In this document: in pieces, positions 43,136 to 53,420 of the stretch
Layout of the letters: every line of letters starts with the position of its first letter
Position numbering within the stretch: the first letter of the stretch is position 1
Assembly: GCA_009760855.2 (NCBI GenBank)
Contig: WPIO01000022.1
Coordinates: 513,501-577,500, forward strand
Source: Cristatella mucedo
Taxonomy: Eukaryota > Bryozoa > Phylactolaemata > Cristatellidae
DNA: 64,000 nt
Direction of reading: 5' to 3'
Position numbers and translations under genes: made by a program
Notes under the pieces: model-generated
Seen by the model: only the letters and a program-made list of their open reading frames with translations
The model's database searches: none
What the model was told of the DNA's origin: nothing

Positions 43136-43399
43136 GATCTTAAGATCACATCTCAAGCACTGATCATAAACATCTCAAGCAGGGTATCGTAAACGGGAAA
43201 GATGGCCCACTCTCCAATCAAAAAGCAACTCACAGAACGACGCTACAAGGAGGCATAAACTAGGGGCCAGGCAGCACAACTAAATGGAAAAAATGACATA
43301 CTAGGCATACGAAGAAAACAACGATGTATGACATTTCAAACAGCAAACAAAACGGTACGGACGGCGTCAACGTCAGTTGGCCGTTACAGTCAAGTGACT

Positions 43400-44230
43400 A
43401 TGCGACAGCCCCTTGGGGGAGCCTCTGATCGGCACGACCTTTATCGACCAACCAGTGGTGCAAGTTTTTAGGCGCTGATGGAGCACCACCAGGGTAATCT
43501 GCTCAGTCTTACACTTTAGCCCTGCACCTCTTCTCCTTCGCCCTGTCACCGACTGCTGTCGCGTTGTTTCCGGCCGTCGTGGCAGAACCTGCTGTCGTTT
43601 CACGTCGGCCGTCGACGAACTGCTGACCTCTGCAGCCACCATCTCAGCGTCACGGCCGGCGGTCGTCGCCTCATAAATTGCCACAGCCGTCGTCCCGCAG
43701 ACCGCGGCCGCAGTAGCTTCAGCCGTCTCGCGGCCCACAGCCATCTCTCTGACCACCATCGCCGAGATCTCGGTGGCCGCCTTCCCGCCTCTGTGGCCGC
43801 CGCCGTCTCGCGAACCACCGGGCCGCCGCCGATCGCCTCGCTGCCGGGCACCTTCCGAAGCGTCGCCACGTGCGTCAGCGGCTTTCGAGCCTCATCGGTG
43901 GCAGTAACCGGCCACCACGGACTTCTGCTGCTCCTGCGCCATCTATAAATGCTGGTGACACCTCTGCTGATTGCTCCGGTCGCTCCAACTGTCGGTCTGT
44001 CTTGGTACGACCTGCGTTCCTTCGAGCAGCGCCCAGCAACCGTGCTCCGCCGGCAGGACTGACCAGTACTGCAACCAAAGCCTCACGAAGCGGTGGCTAG
44101 TTATTCCCGATGACCTTCGACACGCAAGAGTATGCACACAAAACGCTTTCGTCCTGAAACACAGACTCGTAATTGTGCAATTGCGACGGCTCGATGCGGC
44201 TCTCGTGGAGCCTCCGAAATAGCTTGTAAA
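43400..44230. other. No recognised gene; biased composition
   Basis: CCGTCG/GCCGCC-rich sequence gives Ala/Thr-rich frames on both strands. No motif. Confidence 0.35.
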
Positions 44231-44249
44231 ACGATCTCAGCAATATTGC

Positions 44250-44420
44250 ACTGGCAAGATGAACATTTCATGCGGTTTTTTTTCACGACCTCGGTCCCGG
44301 GGTCCTGGGTTCTAATCCTGCGGTGAGCCATCCTTTATTGCAACTGCAAGCGGTGGTGGTAGCCGTCAAGGCTCTTCTGTCACTGTACAAAAGAGGCTAT
44401 TAAATCAGCGAGTATTTATT
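44250..44420 (+). mobile_element. SINE2, 5'-truncated
   Basis: tcacgacctcggtcccgggg, ggttctaatcctgcggtgag, ggtggtagccgtcaaggctc, and end aaaagaggctattaaatcag. Confidence 0.75.
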
Positions 44421-44559
44421 TTTTTGTCCACACGACGACATATTTCACCGAACAGCACCCGCCAGAACCAGCACGATTGCACTTCACGGTGCGGGTTCTC
44501 ACTCTCCCCCGGCTACCTCAAATTCTGGCCGAAATCACCCACCGACAAGCTTTAAATCG

Positions 44560-44625
44560 GCCGCATCGCAATCAACAAGGCCATTTTTCAACTGGCCGTA
44601 AACAGGCCACACTCTCTGTCGGTTC
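44560..44625 (+). repeat. Dispersed unit of the 43.0-kb minisatellite
   Basis: atcaacaaggccatttttca and actggccgtaaacaggccac match the 48-bp unit, 1.4 kb from the array. Confidence 0.6.
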
Positions 44626-44627
44626 GT

Positions 44628-44738
44628 CACACACACACACGCGCGCGCACACGCACACACAAACACACGCGAACACACGCGCACACACACGCACGCACGC
44701 GAACACGCGCACACACGCGCACACACACTCCATCTCTC
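44628..44738 (+). repeat. CA/CG alternating microsatellite, then CT
   Basis: Alternating purine-pyrimidine CACACG/GCGCAC of about 100 bp (Z-DNA-prone). Confidence 0.9.
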
Positions 44739-44929
44739 CCCTCTCTCTCTCTCGAACGCCCTCTCTTCCTCTTTGCTAGGTGCATTGAGCCTGCTGCATA
44801 ATTCGGGAGCCACCTAGCCTAGGCACTAAATTGCTATGGTTACCTGCTGTTAAAAACAGTGACTTCGTCATAGAAAATAGCAAAGACTGGTCGTGCATGC
44901 AATTAAAATACTTTCAACTATATGGCATC

Positions 44930-45005
44930 ATAAGATAACTTAGTTTTCATTCAGGCACTTCATATATGCCGAAGAGCTCGAGCCCTCAAATCCGGTCGGG
45001 CATCT
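44930..45005 (-). mobile_element. SINE1 fragment
   Basis: Antisense ttcattcaggcacttcatat, gagctcgagccct. Head missing. Confidence 0.5.
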
Positions 45006-45009
45006 AGCT

Positions 45010-45260
45010 TACGCAAGAGTCTGTATCGTGAAGGATCACCAAGAAGAAAACTAACGAGAGCTCGAAGGTGCTCAAAGAAGATCGCCTCGAGTAGTACAAC
45101 GCAAAAGCCTCGCGTGACGTGCTCTGCAGCGCTTAGATCTAGAAGGTGAACTCGTGGCAGTGCCTGCTTCGGCTCTGAAAAAGTGGAGAAGAAAGCCGGA
45201 CCCCCAGATTGCGATCGGCTGAGTAGATGCACGCTGTGCATCGGGAGTTTACTCGAGTGA
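45010..45260 (-). mobile_element. LINE A RT fragment, decayed
   Basis: Minus strand reads RVHLLDLSAAEHVTRGF and VVLLEAIFFEHLRAL, a damaged version of the LDLSAAFD-x-VDH-x-LL-x-RL motif. Confidence 0.45.
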
Positions 45261-45847
45261 CTGTCCAATACGGTCACATGCATACTATATGATTTTAAAT
45301 AAAAATGAGAGCAAACGGTTTTAAAGTCAATATTAAATGCTATAACTGTTGGACACTTTGGCACTAAATTTCCTCAATGCTCATCAATGCAGCTGGACCC
45401 GATCAACGGAGAACATTCGCAATAGCTTCCCAAGAGGTTGCTTTTTCTGTTGTTTTTATTCGAGGCCAGGAGTCACTTTCCGGAGGCTATTGGCAGAGAC
45501 GACAAAAAATGTCGTGCTAACTTAAATGTACAATCAGGCTGAGTTTACAGCCCCTCTGGGCTCATACGCAGCAAGCTACGACCTCCAAGCTTTCATAGCA
45601 TTTCACTTCGCCTTGAGAAATAGAACGCTTAAGTCCGCAGGGTCTCAGAAGTTAAGCTCGGGAGTTCGGCAGCAAAGGCAACAACGCAAGTGCAAGTACG
45701 CGAAATTGCGAGCTTGCACTCGGGATATTCCTCAATAGCTGGTTTAACATTAGCGATACTACTATTGGCCAAACACTATTTCACCCTATTCTGCCAGATG
45801 CTATCCCTAGCTCTGCGTGGCCCTCGAGGCAGTAAAGGGGGAAGAGC

Positions 45848-46041
45848 CGCGATTGCACACTAGGTAAGGCAGTGGGGTACGGACGTTTCTCCGGCGTATG
45901 TGGCTTTTCACGACCTCGGTCCCGACGTCCTGGGTTCGAATCCTGCGGTGAGCGATCCTTCATTGACGCTGCGTGCGGTGGTGACAGCCTGGTAAAGGCT
46001 CTTATGCTGCTCTACAAAAGAGGCTGCTAAATCAGCCAGTA
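45848..46041 (+). mobile_element. SINE2, with a short internal insertion
   Basis: gcacactaggtaaggcagtg head, about 30 extra bases, then tcacgacctcggtcccgacg, ggttcgaatcctgcggtgag and an end aaaagaggctgctaaatcag. Confidence 0.75.
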
Positions 46042-46079
46042 TGAACTGCGGTTTTCTCTTTAATAGTAGTGATAATTAC

Positions 46080-46660
46080 AAAGGGGGTTTGCTTCGTTTT
46101 AAATGTTGCTAGGTCAGTTAATATCGTGATGTCACATGGTTGAAGTTTTCAGGCAGTAGGTGAATAGGAACTGAAGGCGAGGTCTGTGGAGGATTTCAAG
46201 TGGGTTAAGGCACAGCTATACAATTAAAGTCAGCGGAACGGGGTGGAATAATGCTCGCGGCATATTAAAAATAGGGAAGCTGAAGAAACAGGATACAGCG
46301 ACTTAAAAGTGAGTGGCAGGACTTTAATTTCGCTCTGATTGCTGATGGACAGACAATGCAGATCAAAGTGAGAGAGGGAGACATACAGGTAATGTGGCAG
46401 CTACCACATTCATGTCAAACACGCCTAGCTGCCGAGGTCAGCACTACTAGTAAGCCTCTAAATGCTCAAGAAAGCACACCTTCGATGAAAGAGTTACAGA
46501 AGTGTAGACGGAATGTTTCAAATTCAAGTGCAGATTTCGCTGCAGTACCTTTGTCTAAGAACACACAAAAATCTTCCAGCATTACAAAGCTTAAAGTATG
46601 CAGGCTTGAATGTGTACCTGAGGTAACCAATCCTAGGTTATATAGGAACTGGATATTCAG
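46080..46660 (-). mobile_element. LINE A copy, decayed
   Basis: Antisense of the C-terminal ORF region: ttaaaagtgagtggcaggac, aatgtggcagctaccacatt, cacgcctagctgccgaggtc, gagttacagaagtgtagacg align with 10800-11090. Confidence 0.65.
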
Positions 46661-46807
46661 ATATTGTGGAGAGGCTACACGGATAGATGCTTTCTAGCCC
46701 CTTTTTAAAACGACACTTCAAGAGAGATGCTTCGCAGATGTTGCCGTTTGCAATCGCTAATAGTTTCTTAAGCAAGACTAAGAAAGCAAAATCTAACGAT
46801 GTGCTTA

Positions 46808-46932
46808 ATTGTCTCCTCTCTCTCTCACTCTCTCTCTCTCCTTCAATCTCCTCTCTCTCTCGCTCTCTCTTTCTCGCTCTCTCTTTCTCACTCTCTCGCT
46901 CTCTGCACCCCTCTGCTTGTCTCTCTCGGTCT
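46808..46932 (+). repeat. CT-rich tract, imperfect
   Basis: CT with interspersed CA, TT and CG. Confidence 0.85.
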
Positions 46933-47234
46933 GTCAACATCCATCCTTACATTCCGGTACTTGGTTTCGACAGATCTTTTCGTCGTAACCCTCTATGTTT
47001 TTATTCTATCTCAGATCTTCATCTTGGAAATGACCTTGCCGGTTTCCAATTCTGCTTTCATTTCTCCCCCTCTTTTAGTTTCCTAATCACTCTCAGCTCT
47101 CAGAGTTTCTTTTGTTAACTTGTACACTTAATTTTTTAAGTTTTAAGTTTCTTACAACGCTGCCGTGTCGTAACTTCCGAACTCACTCTCCGTCCCTTTG
47201 TCGCACACCTCCCCTCTCCATTCCTTAAGATTAG

Positions 47235-47420
47235 CATAATATTAGTAATAATACATGTGTATAACGCCCTCGGAGAACTGAATATCTTCTAGGCACGTTA
47301 CATACGGTGTACAGAAAGCATCACAACATGATTGGTGGAAACATCCGCAAGCAGCAGACACAGTGTAAGCAGGTACATGCACACGAAAGATTTATCACAA
47401 TGACGTTCTCTCGGATGGTT
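47235..47420 (-). mobile_element. LINE A 3' end, decayed
   Basis: gtgtataacgccctcggaga and cttctaggcacgttacatac are the antisense tail; the 3' UTR follows. Confidence 0.6.
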
Positions 47421-47897
47421 TGTCAATGTACCTGCAACCATCTGCGAACACCTGTACATCGTTCTCAATTCTCTCCCTCCACTTCTTCCGGTCCGTGACC
47501 CTGCGTGCGCCCAACTACCCCTCTCTATTGCTCTCCTATTGTGCTCCAGACACTTTTCTGACCCGTTTGCCCATCAGCTTTTCGGGTTGTCGACATATCG
47601 CGCGTCCCTACTGTCTCCGGACACTTGCGGTCCATTTTCTGCTGGCTGGTCGCCATTCTACGAAACTTATCAGCGCAATGCAGTGCGATTTGTTTAAGAG
47701 CCCGACCTAACCTGGCGGCACTGCCGTGCGTCAGACGTTCGTCCCAATCGCCCGCTGGTAGTTCACTTGTGCCACGGCGCGACCACTTCGCCTCAGCGCC
47801 TTCGGCCCTCGTCAGAGAGAGCGGGGAGAGGGGGAAAGCGCGCTGGCGCCTTTTGCCACCGTCGCCTCCTGTAGCATTTCCGAGGCCGCGGTCTCAC

Positions 47898-48010
47898 CGC
47901 TTCTCTCTCTCTCTCTCTCTCTCTCACTCACTCTCTCTCTTTCGCTCTCTCTCTCTCACTCAATCACTCTCCCTCTCCCTCTCTCTCACTCTCTCACTCA
48001 ATCACTCTCC

Positions 48011-48078
<68 letters not shown>

Positions 48079-48089
48079 GTCTGTCTGTC

Positions 48090-48122
<33 letters not shown>

Positions 48123-48161
48123 GTCTCTGTCTCTGTCTCTGTCTCTGTCTCTGTCTCTCTG

Positions 48162-48192
<31 letters not shown>

Positions 48193-48212
48193 GTGTCTCT
48201 CTCTCTCTCTTT

Positions 48213-48250
<38 letters not shown>
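47898..48250 (+). repeat. Long CT-rich microsatellite with CA and GT variants
   Basis: About 350 bp, the largest simple repeat here: CTCTCACT and CTCTGTCT higher-order pattern changes from left to right. Confidence 0.95.
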
Positions 48251-48252
<2 letters not shown>

Positions 48253-48887
48253 ATCGCCCTCGCCACCGCGTTCTCAGAAAGCTGGCGCTGGCTCGGGTCG
48301 ATGGCGGGTGGCGGCGCTTGAGCGGCAGAGGCCCTCGGCGGCGGCCGCTTCTGCAGGTGCCCCTATGGCTGGGTGGCGCGGAATCGAGACTTTGAGGTCG
48401 CTGCTTTCATGCCCGGCCGTCCTCACCAGCACAGACCGTCCGCTCTGCTGCCACCGCTGCCGGTGCCTCGGTCGCCACGCTGGCCTCGTTCCAAGTCTAC
48501 GCTCGGCTCGTCGCTGCGCGGCTTTGGCTCGAGCGCAAGATAAGCGGAAGCGAGACCGCAAGATTTCCACGGGGACCGCCGACCGCCGACAGCGCACCGG
48601 CGCTCGCGCCGAGCGGGAAGACTCGCTGCAGGCCTCGAGGCCGCCGAGCGCCGCTCTGCACTGCTCGGCGTCCCCGTCTACATGCCTAGCGGCGCGATGA
48701 TGCAAACCGAAAGAATAAAAGCAAAGCCCTACCCGAAGTTACATTGACCCCGGGTGAACTCGTAATCCGGCTGTCGCCTCGTAGCCTAGGGCTAGTTCTT
48801 GCTATTGGAATGCGAGTCTATCAACGCATCACGGTCCTGGGCCACGCCGAGGCCATATTTTTAGAAACGCGTATATTGAAATGGCGG

Positions 48888-48915
48888 CGTGCTAAATCAG
48901 TCAGATTACGACGGA
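48888..48915 (+). repeat. R2 repeat, first part (split by insertions)
   Basis: gtgctaaatcagtcagatta matches the start of the R2 repeat at 54705. Its continuation appears at 49320-49365 after SINE1 and SINE2. Confidence 0.45.
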
Positions 48916-48926
48916 TATCGCCGCGC

Positions 48927-49079
48927 TGGTTTGGCCCAGCGTTTACAGTGCTCGCCTCGAACCATAGTCGCGGTGAATGCATTTGATGACCGAGGTCGTG
49001 GGCTTGAGTCCCGTGGCATATGTGAAGCACCTGAAGAGAGATTAAGTTCTCGTACGGCGCTATGCAAATGAAATATATG

Positions 49080-49160
<81 letters not shown>
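48927..49160 (+). mobile_element. SINE1 with TA/CA microsatellite tail
   Basis: tggtttggcccagcgtttac head, gaccgaggtcgtgggcttga B box, tgtgaagcacctgaagagag and ggcgctatgcaaatgaaata tail, passing into TA, CA, TA runs (49074-49160). Confidence 0.75.
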
Positions 49161-49161
<1 letters not shown>

Positions 49162-49163
<2 letters not shown>

Positions 49164-49316
49164 AACAGCCTAATTGGAAAAGCGGCAGCGGCAGAGCAGC
49201 CTTTACTGCTATCACCACCACTTGCAGTTGGAAATAAAGGATCGTTCACTGCCAGATTCAAACCTACGACCTCGGTCGGGAAGAGCGAGCACCCTACCTA
49301 CTGACCCATCTTGGCC
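49162..49316 (-). mobile_element. SINE2 copy
   Basis: Antisense: aatttaacagcctaattgg end, gctatcaccaccacttgcag, agattcaaacctacgacctc B box region and a head near tacctactgacccatc. Confidence 0.7.
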
Positions 49317-49373
49317 CAATTATATTCAATTATTTAGAGTACCTGAATTATAATGACTATGAACCGATTAAGC

Positions 49374-49557
49374 CAGCGCTTCTCAACCTGTGAGTCGTGA
49401 CCCCTTTGGGGGTCGAACGACCCTTTCACAGGGGTCGCCTAAGACGATCGGAAAACATGCACTTCCAAATTGTACACACATTTCTATGGTTGGGGGTCGC
49501 CACAGCATGAGGAACTGTATTAAAGTATCGTGGCATTAGGAAGGTTGAGAACCACTG
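49374..49557. mobile_element. SPIN-like non-autonomous hAT element with 8-bp target duplication
   Basis: 184 bp bounded by cagcgcttctcaacct and, inverted, cagtggttctcaacct, differing at two positions. It is flanked by a perfect duplication gattaagc at 49366-49373 and 49558-49565, the 8-bp size expected of hAT transposases. Internal words (gggggtcgaacgaccctttc, acaggggtcgcctaagac, atgaggaactgtattaaag) are those I know from SPIN/Charlie-type elements of mammals. No ORF: it depended on a transposase elsewhere. Confidence 0.88.
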
Positions 49558-49589
49558 GATTAAGCGATAATTTGTGGCCAAGGCAGCAT

Positions 49590-50372
49590 GAAGGGCTGCC
49601 TACTTTCACCTGCATTGTGTTGCTAAAATCCGGGGTTGCTTAAACAGGGATACGGCATCTAAATTGGTCCGTGCATTTGTGACATCCCATCTTAACTTCG
49701 GTAGCTCACTGCTTGCTGGTATACTGGCATGTGAAATCAGGCGCTTACTGAAGGTGCAAAACTCTCTGCAGCTAGGATTGTCTGTCGCGAGCGTCACAGT
49801 TTCCAAATCTCATTGTTTCTTGCCGATCTCCACTGACTCTCAGTCAAGCAGTGCATTGACTTCATCGTTCTGTCACTGACTTTACAGTACTTCTATTCTC
49901 CGGCTCCAGCCCACATATCAGACCTACTCCCCCATTAGGCTAAGAAACGTACCGCTCGCTTTTCTGACTCAAATCTTGAAGCCACGCCTCGAACCAGCCT
50001 CAAATCCTTTGGAGACCTGTCTTCAATTCGTATGCTCCCAGAGCAAGGAACTCACTTACGTCTTGAGTCACGACACCCCTCAACATGACCACATTTAGAA
50101 AGAAACTAAGAACACATCTATTTATCAAAGCATTTAGTGGGTCCATGTGATTCGTCTTTTACGTGCTTATGCGTGCTGACACTGTAAATGCTGCCAATAA
50201 CCATGCTTGCATGCTGACCCTGTGCATGTCACCGCTAACCATGTTATTTTTGTTGTTTATTGAGCATGCTACCACTAATCATCCGATCTTGCTTGCTTTG
50301 CAGCAAATGCAAAGTTCCTAGAAAGGGTCTGAGTTCTAGAAGGACGCTATATACAATTTATTACTATTATTA
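49590..50372 (+). mobile_element. LINE A copy, decayed
   Basis: gctgcctactttcacctgca, catttgtgacatcccatctt, gattcgtcttttacgtgctt, catgctgaccctgtgcatgt and a tail with ATT units. The ORF is broken by many frameshifts. Confidence 0.7.
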
Positions 50373-50374
50373 TT

Positions 50375-50640
50375 ATTAGGGTCCATGGGATTTGTCCTTT
50401 GCGTGCTTATGCGTGCTGACACTGTGCATGCTGCCGCTAACCATATTTGCATGCTGGCCATGTGAATGTCACCTCTAACCATGTTATGCTTGTTGCCATT
50501 GAGCATGCTACCACTAACCACTAACCTAACCATTTGATCACGCTTTCTTTACGCCATATGTCAAGGGCCTAGATAGAAATTAGGTCATCTGAGGGAGCTA
50601 TACAACTATATTGCTATTAAAATATTATCGTTATTGTCTA
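50375..50640 (+). mobile_element. LINE A 3' end, second copy
   Basis: Begins again with agggtccatgggatttgtcc and runs through the repeated gcatgctg motifs to a tail gatagaaattaggtcatctg. It follows the previous copy head to tail. Confidence 0.65.
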
Positions 50641-50759
50641 TTAAGGTCAAAGCTAGACAGCAGGCAGTGAGTTGCTCCAGAAGTTGAGAGAGCTGAGTCG
50701 AGTTCTAGGCAAGGGCTCAAGCAGTGTCCGAGATGCTTTTCACCATCGCTGGTTCTTGA

Positions 50760-51070
50760 CGCATGTCACCCTCTGGCGGCTGTCGAATAGAATTCTTCGC
50801 GCTACGCGTTACGCGGAGTGATTATCTTGAGGTATGAGCGGCACTTCGTTGCTGCCGTATTCCGCTACCGTTGGCGTACGTGCGTGCATTGGTGCTGCAA
50901 GTACGTGTCGCTAGCCGCGGTGCAAGATCTCTTGAATTTTACCGGTATGTTTTGCGCACCAACTGGGGAAAGCCGCTGCGACGGCCGTGTTTGCGTCTGG
51001 TCGCATTTTGTCCGAACGTGGAAGCTGCTGCAGCCGCTTGTGCCATTTTTTTTATCTTAAGTGTCTGGTC
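50760..51070 (+). repeat. R1 dispersed repeat copy
   Basis: ccgctaccgttggcgtacgt, gcgtgcattggtgctgcaag and tttgtccgaacgtggaag recur with changes at 52915, 53330, 55340 and 62388. Confidence 0.5.
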
Positions 51071-51074
51071 ATTG

Positions 51075-52900
51075 CAGAGGACCCTTAAAAGTAAGTAGTC
51101 TTGTGCTAGTGTCATAGCTGCAAACATATTGGCGAATATTGAACTTGAAAGATGGATTTATTTATTCGAACGATTCAGTTATGTACTGACCTCTATATTG
51201 AGTCTTTGAATGACTATGAAAGGAATGAATGACTATAATGAGGAAGTTTCTGTCCGCTACGCCGAACTTCGGGATTTGGAAAAATTCGCTGCTGAACTTA
51301 TGCGAATGTTAATGATATGCTTAACAAAAATTAAGAAAATTGACGAACAGTATTGTTCTGCCCTCAAGCGATTTATGAAAATAAGCTCATGTAACGTATG
51401 TGACGAGGCAGTACTGGCGGTCGAGTACCATGTAGCAGCATATGGACGTACAAGTCTTGAGAGTGTAGATATTCTGAAGCCAGGAGTGCGTCAATGCCTG
51501 AAGTAAAAGTTCGAAATATGCACCATGAATATCATTGCCGACCAGCATTCTGCTGAGAGTGGTGCAGACACTGCTACGATGCATGAACTCGAGTTCGTTG
51601 AAGATGGCAATAGGCCTAGCTAAGAACTTGCTTCTGTTTAATAAAAATGTAAAGGGCGATAAGGTGACCAATGTAGCACAAGTGCAGGACGTAGTTGAAG
51701 TCCGTGTTGAAATGCGTTGAAGTTGGGTAGCCCGGTAAACGACTTGATAGGTCAGGGACTATGATTTTACAGGAGAGCACAGAAATGGCTGCTGATAAGT
51801 GCAGGTGTCCGCTACCTGGATGCCTGGACGGAGAAAGAAGGAAGAAACGGCCGTTATCGCTGAGCTGATTATAGCCACTGTGGAGCCTCTATGGCTGCCA
51901 TAGCTTGCCTCGACACTGTTGCTGTGAGAGAGAAGTGAGTCGAGGCAATTAGCTGCTGCTCTGACGCTAAACCCTGGCGGCTTTCCTTCACCACGAGCCC
52001 ACTACGGAGGGTGTCTCTGCACTGCGAGTCGCGTGACTCTTGCCCACCCACAACCCTCTTGCGTACCGACGAGCACTCTCGCTCCCTACGACCGCGTACA
52101 ATGCAGTGCTATGGCCATGCCTCGCATGCCGCCGCCGCTTTACGCTGACTCGAGGACGGGCACCGCTTGTTCATCTCGCGAGCTCTACGCTTCCATGACG
52201 ACGACTCCTACTCTTTTTTGCGTTTTTCCCTACTCGGCCACGCTCATTGTTCTGCGACTGGAGACGATGTTCACCACATGCCAGACGAGGAACCGTGCTT
52301 TGGCAATGTTTAGTGTAGTTACAATGCGATATGTAATATCTCTGTTTAACGATGACGGAGGGGACTGCTTATGCATGTCGCTTGTTCTACCTTGCTACGA
52401 TGAATCCTTTTCGCATTTTTGCCTACTCAAGGAAGCCTCTTTTCTTTCGGCACATAATGTTTACGCGACTTAATTTGCGACGATGCCGTCTATGCTGCAC
52501 TGAATGCCACGCAGGAATCTTTTTGCAAGCAAATTTTGGCCAGCTCATCAGGATACGATAATGCTGTGTCCTAAAAGCAAATAAGCTAGACTTTTTTCCG
52601 ATTCGCATTAGCTTTAGCAGCTAACTGCCTTGCGAATGTCTGCCAGTGGGTGTATAATTCTAAGTGAAGTTGGACACTGAATACTGTCCATAATTCTAAT
52701 TAACACCGACTGTCTAAATGGTACAAAGGCTGACAAAACTGGATTGACAATAACAAGAGGCAGTCCGTTGTGCTGCAGGAGTTGAGCTTAGTTATGCTCT
52801 CGGCTTAGAGCCAAGCGAGACTTGCTATAAGACTATAATCTTAGTATGGACGTTTCCATGCTAAGATTATGGAATTATTATGATATGGTATAAGAACTCA
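51075..52900. other. No recognised gene
   Basis: A 98-codon ORF at 51210-51506 (+) and an AATAAA at 51639 could mark a small terminal exon. No motif is recognised and the AT-rich context makes chance likely. Confidence 0.3.
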
Positions 52901-52904
52901 CCAT

Positions 52905-53065
52905 AGCTTCCGCGATCCGCTACCGTCGGTATACCAGCAACCATCGGTGCTGCTGCACCCACATGTCGCTAGCCGTGTCTGCCAAGGCTCAGGGCTTCAT
53001 TCGTAATCCTTAGCTGGGAATAGCGCCGCTACCAGCGCTCTCTTTACGGCAAAGTTCTGTCTAGG
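52905..53065 (+). repeat. R1 dispersed repeat copy
   Basis: ccgctaccgtcggtatacca, catcggtgctgctgcaccca, catgtcgctagccgtgtctg; near its end gttctgtctaggcgtgga. Confidence 0.5.
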
Positions 53066-53089
53066 CGTGGATCTCACTGCACCCCTTCG

Positions 53090-53420
53090 TGATGATATGC
53101 TAAGTCGATCACATTATGACAATGTTTAAGATTATTACCCGCTCCTGAATTATAATAATTTTGAAATCGGCTTTGACATACTGTCAGGCTTTGGCCGCAT
53201 AAGAAGTGTTCCATAGCGATGGTTGTTCGGCTGTTGGCGATGGCTAGTGCTGTTACTATTTTGTGGCATTGGAATACACCGATCAATGTTAGGGACATGG
53301 AGTTAAATTAAATTATGGGCGTTCGTGATTGCTGCCGTTCTCTACTACCGTCAGGGTTAGTGCGTGTATCGGCGAAGCACCTACAGCTGCCTCGTCTCGA
53401 TTCGTTAGCTCCACCATTAT
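53090..53420 (+). repeat. R2-R1 composite repeat
   Basis: R2 part 53090-53165 (atgctaagtcgatcacatta, cctgaattataataatt), then R1 part from 53313 (gggcgttcgtgattgctgcc, ctactaccgtcagggttagt, gaagcacctacagctgcctc). Confidence 0.5.

Noticed and set aside
45615-45680. 5S rRNA-like wording (gtctcagaagttaagctcgg)
   Set aside because: Only about 20 bases resemble the internal control region; the rest of a 120-base 5S gene is absent.
51210-51506. 98-codon ORF with a nearby AATAAA as a small gene
   Set aside because: No motif recognised and no supporting splice sites; kept only as a remark.
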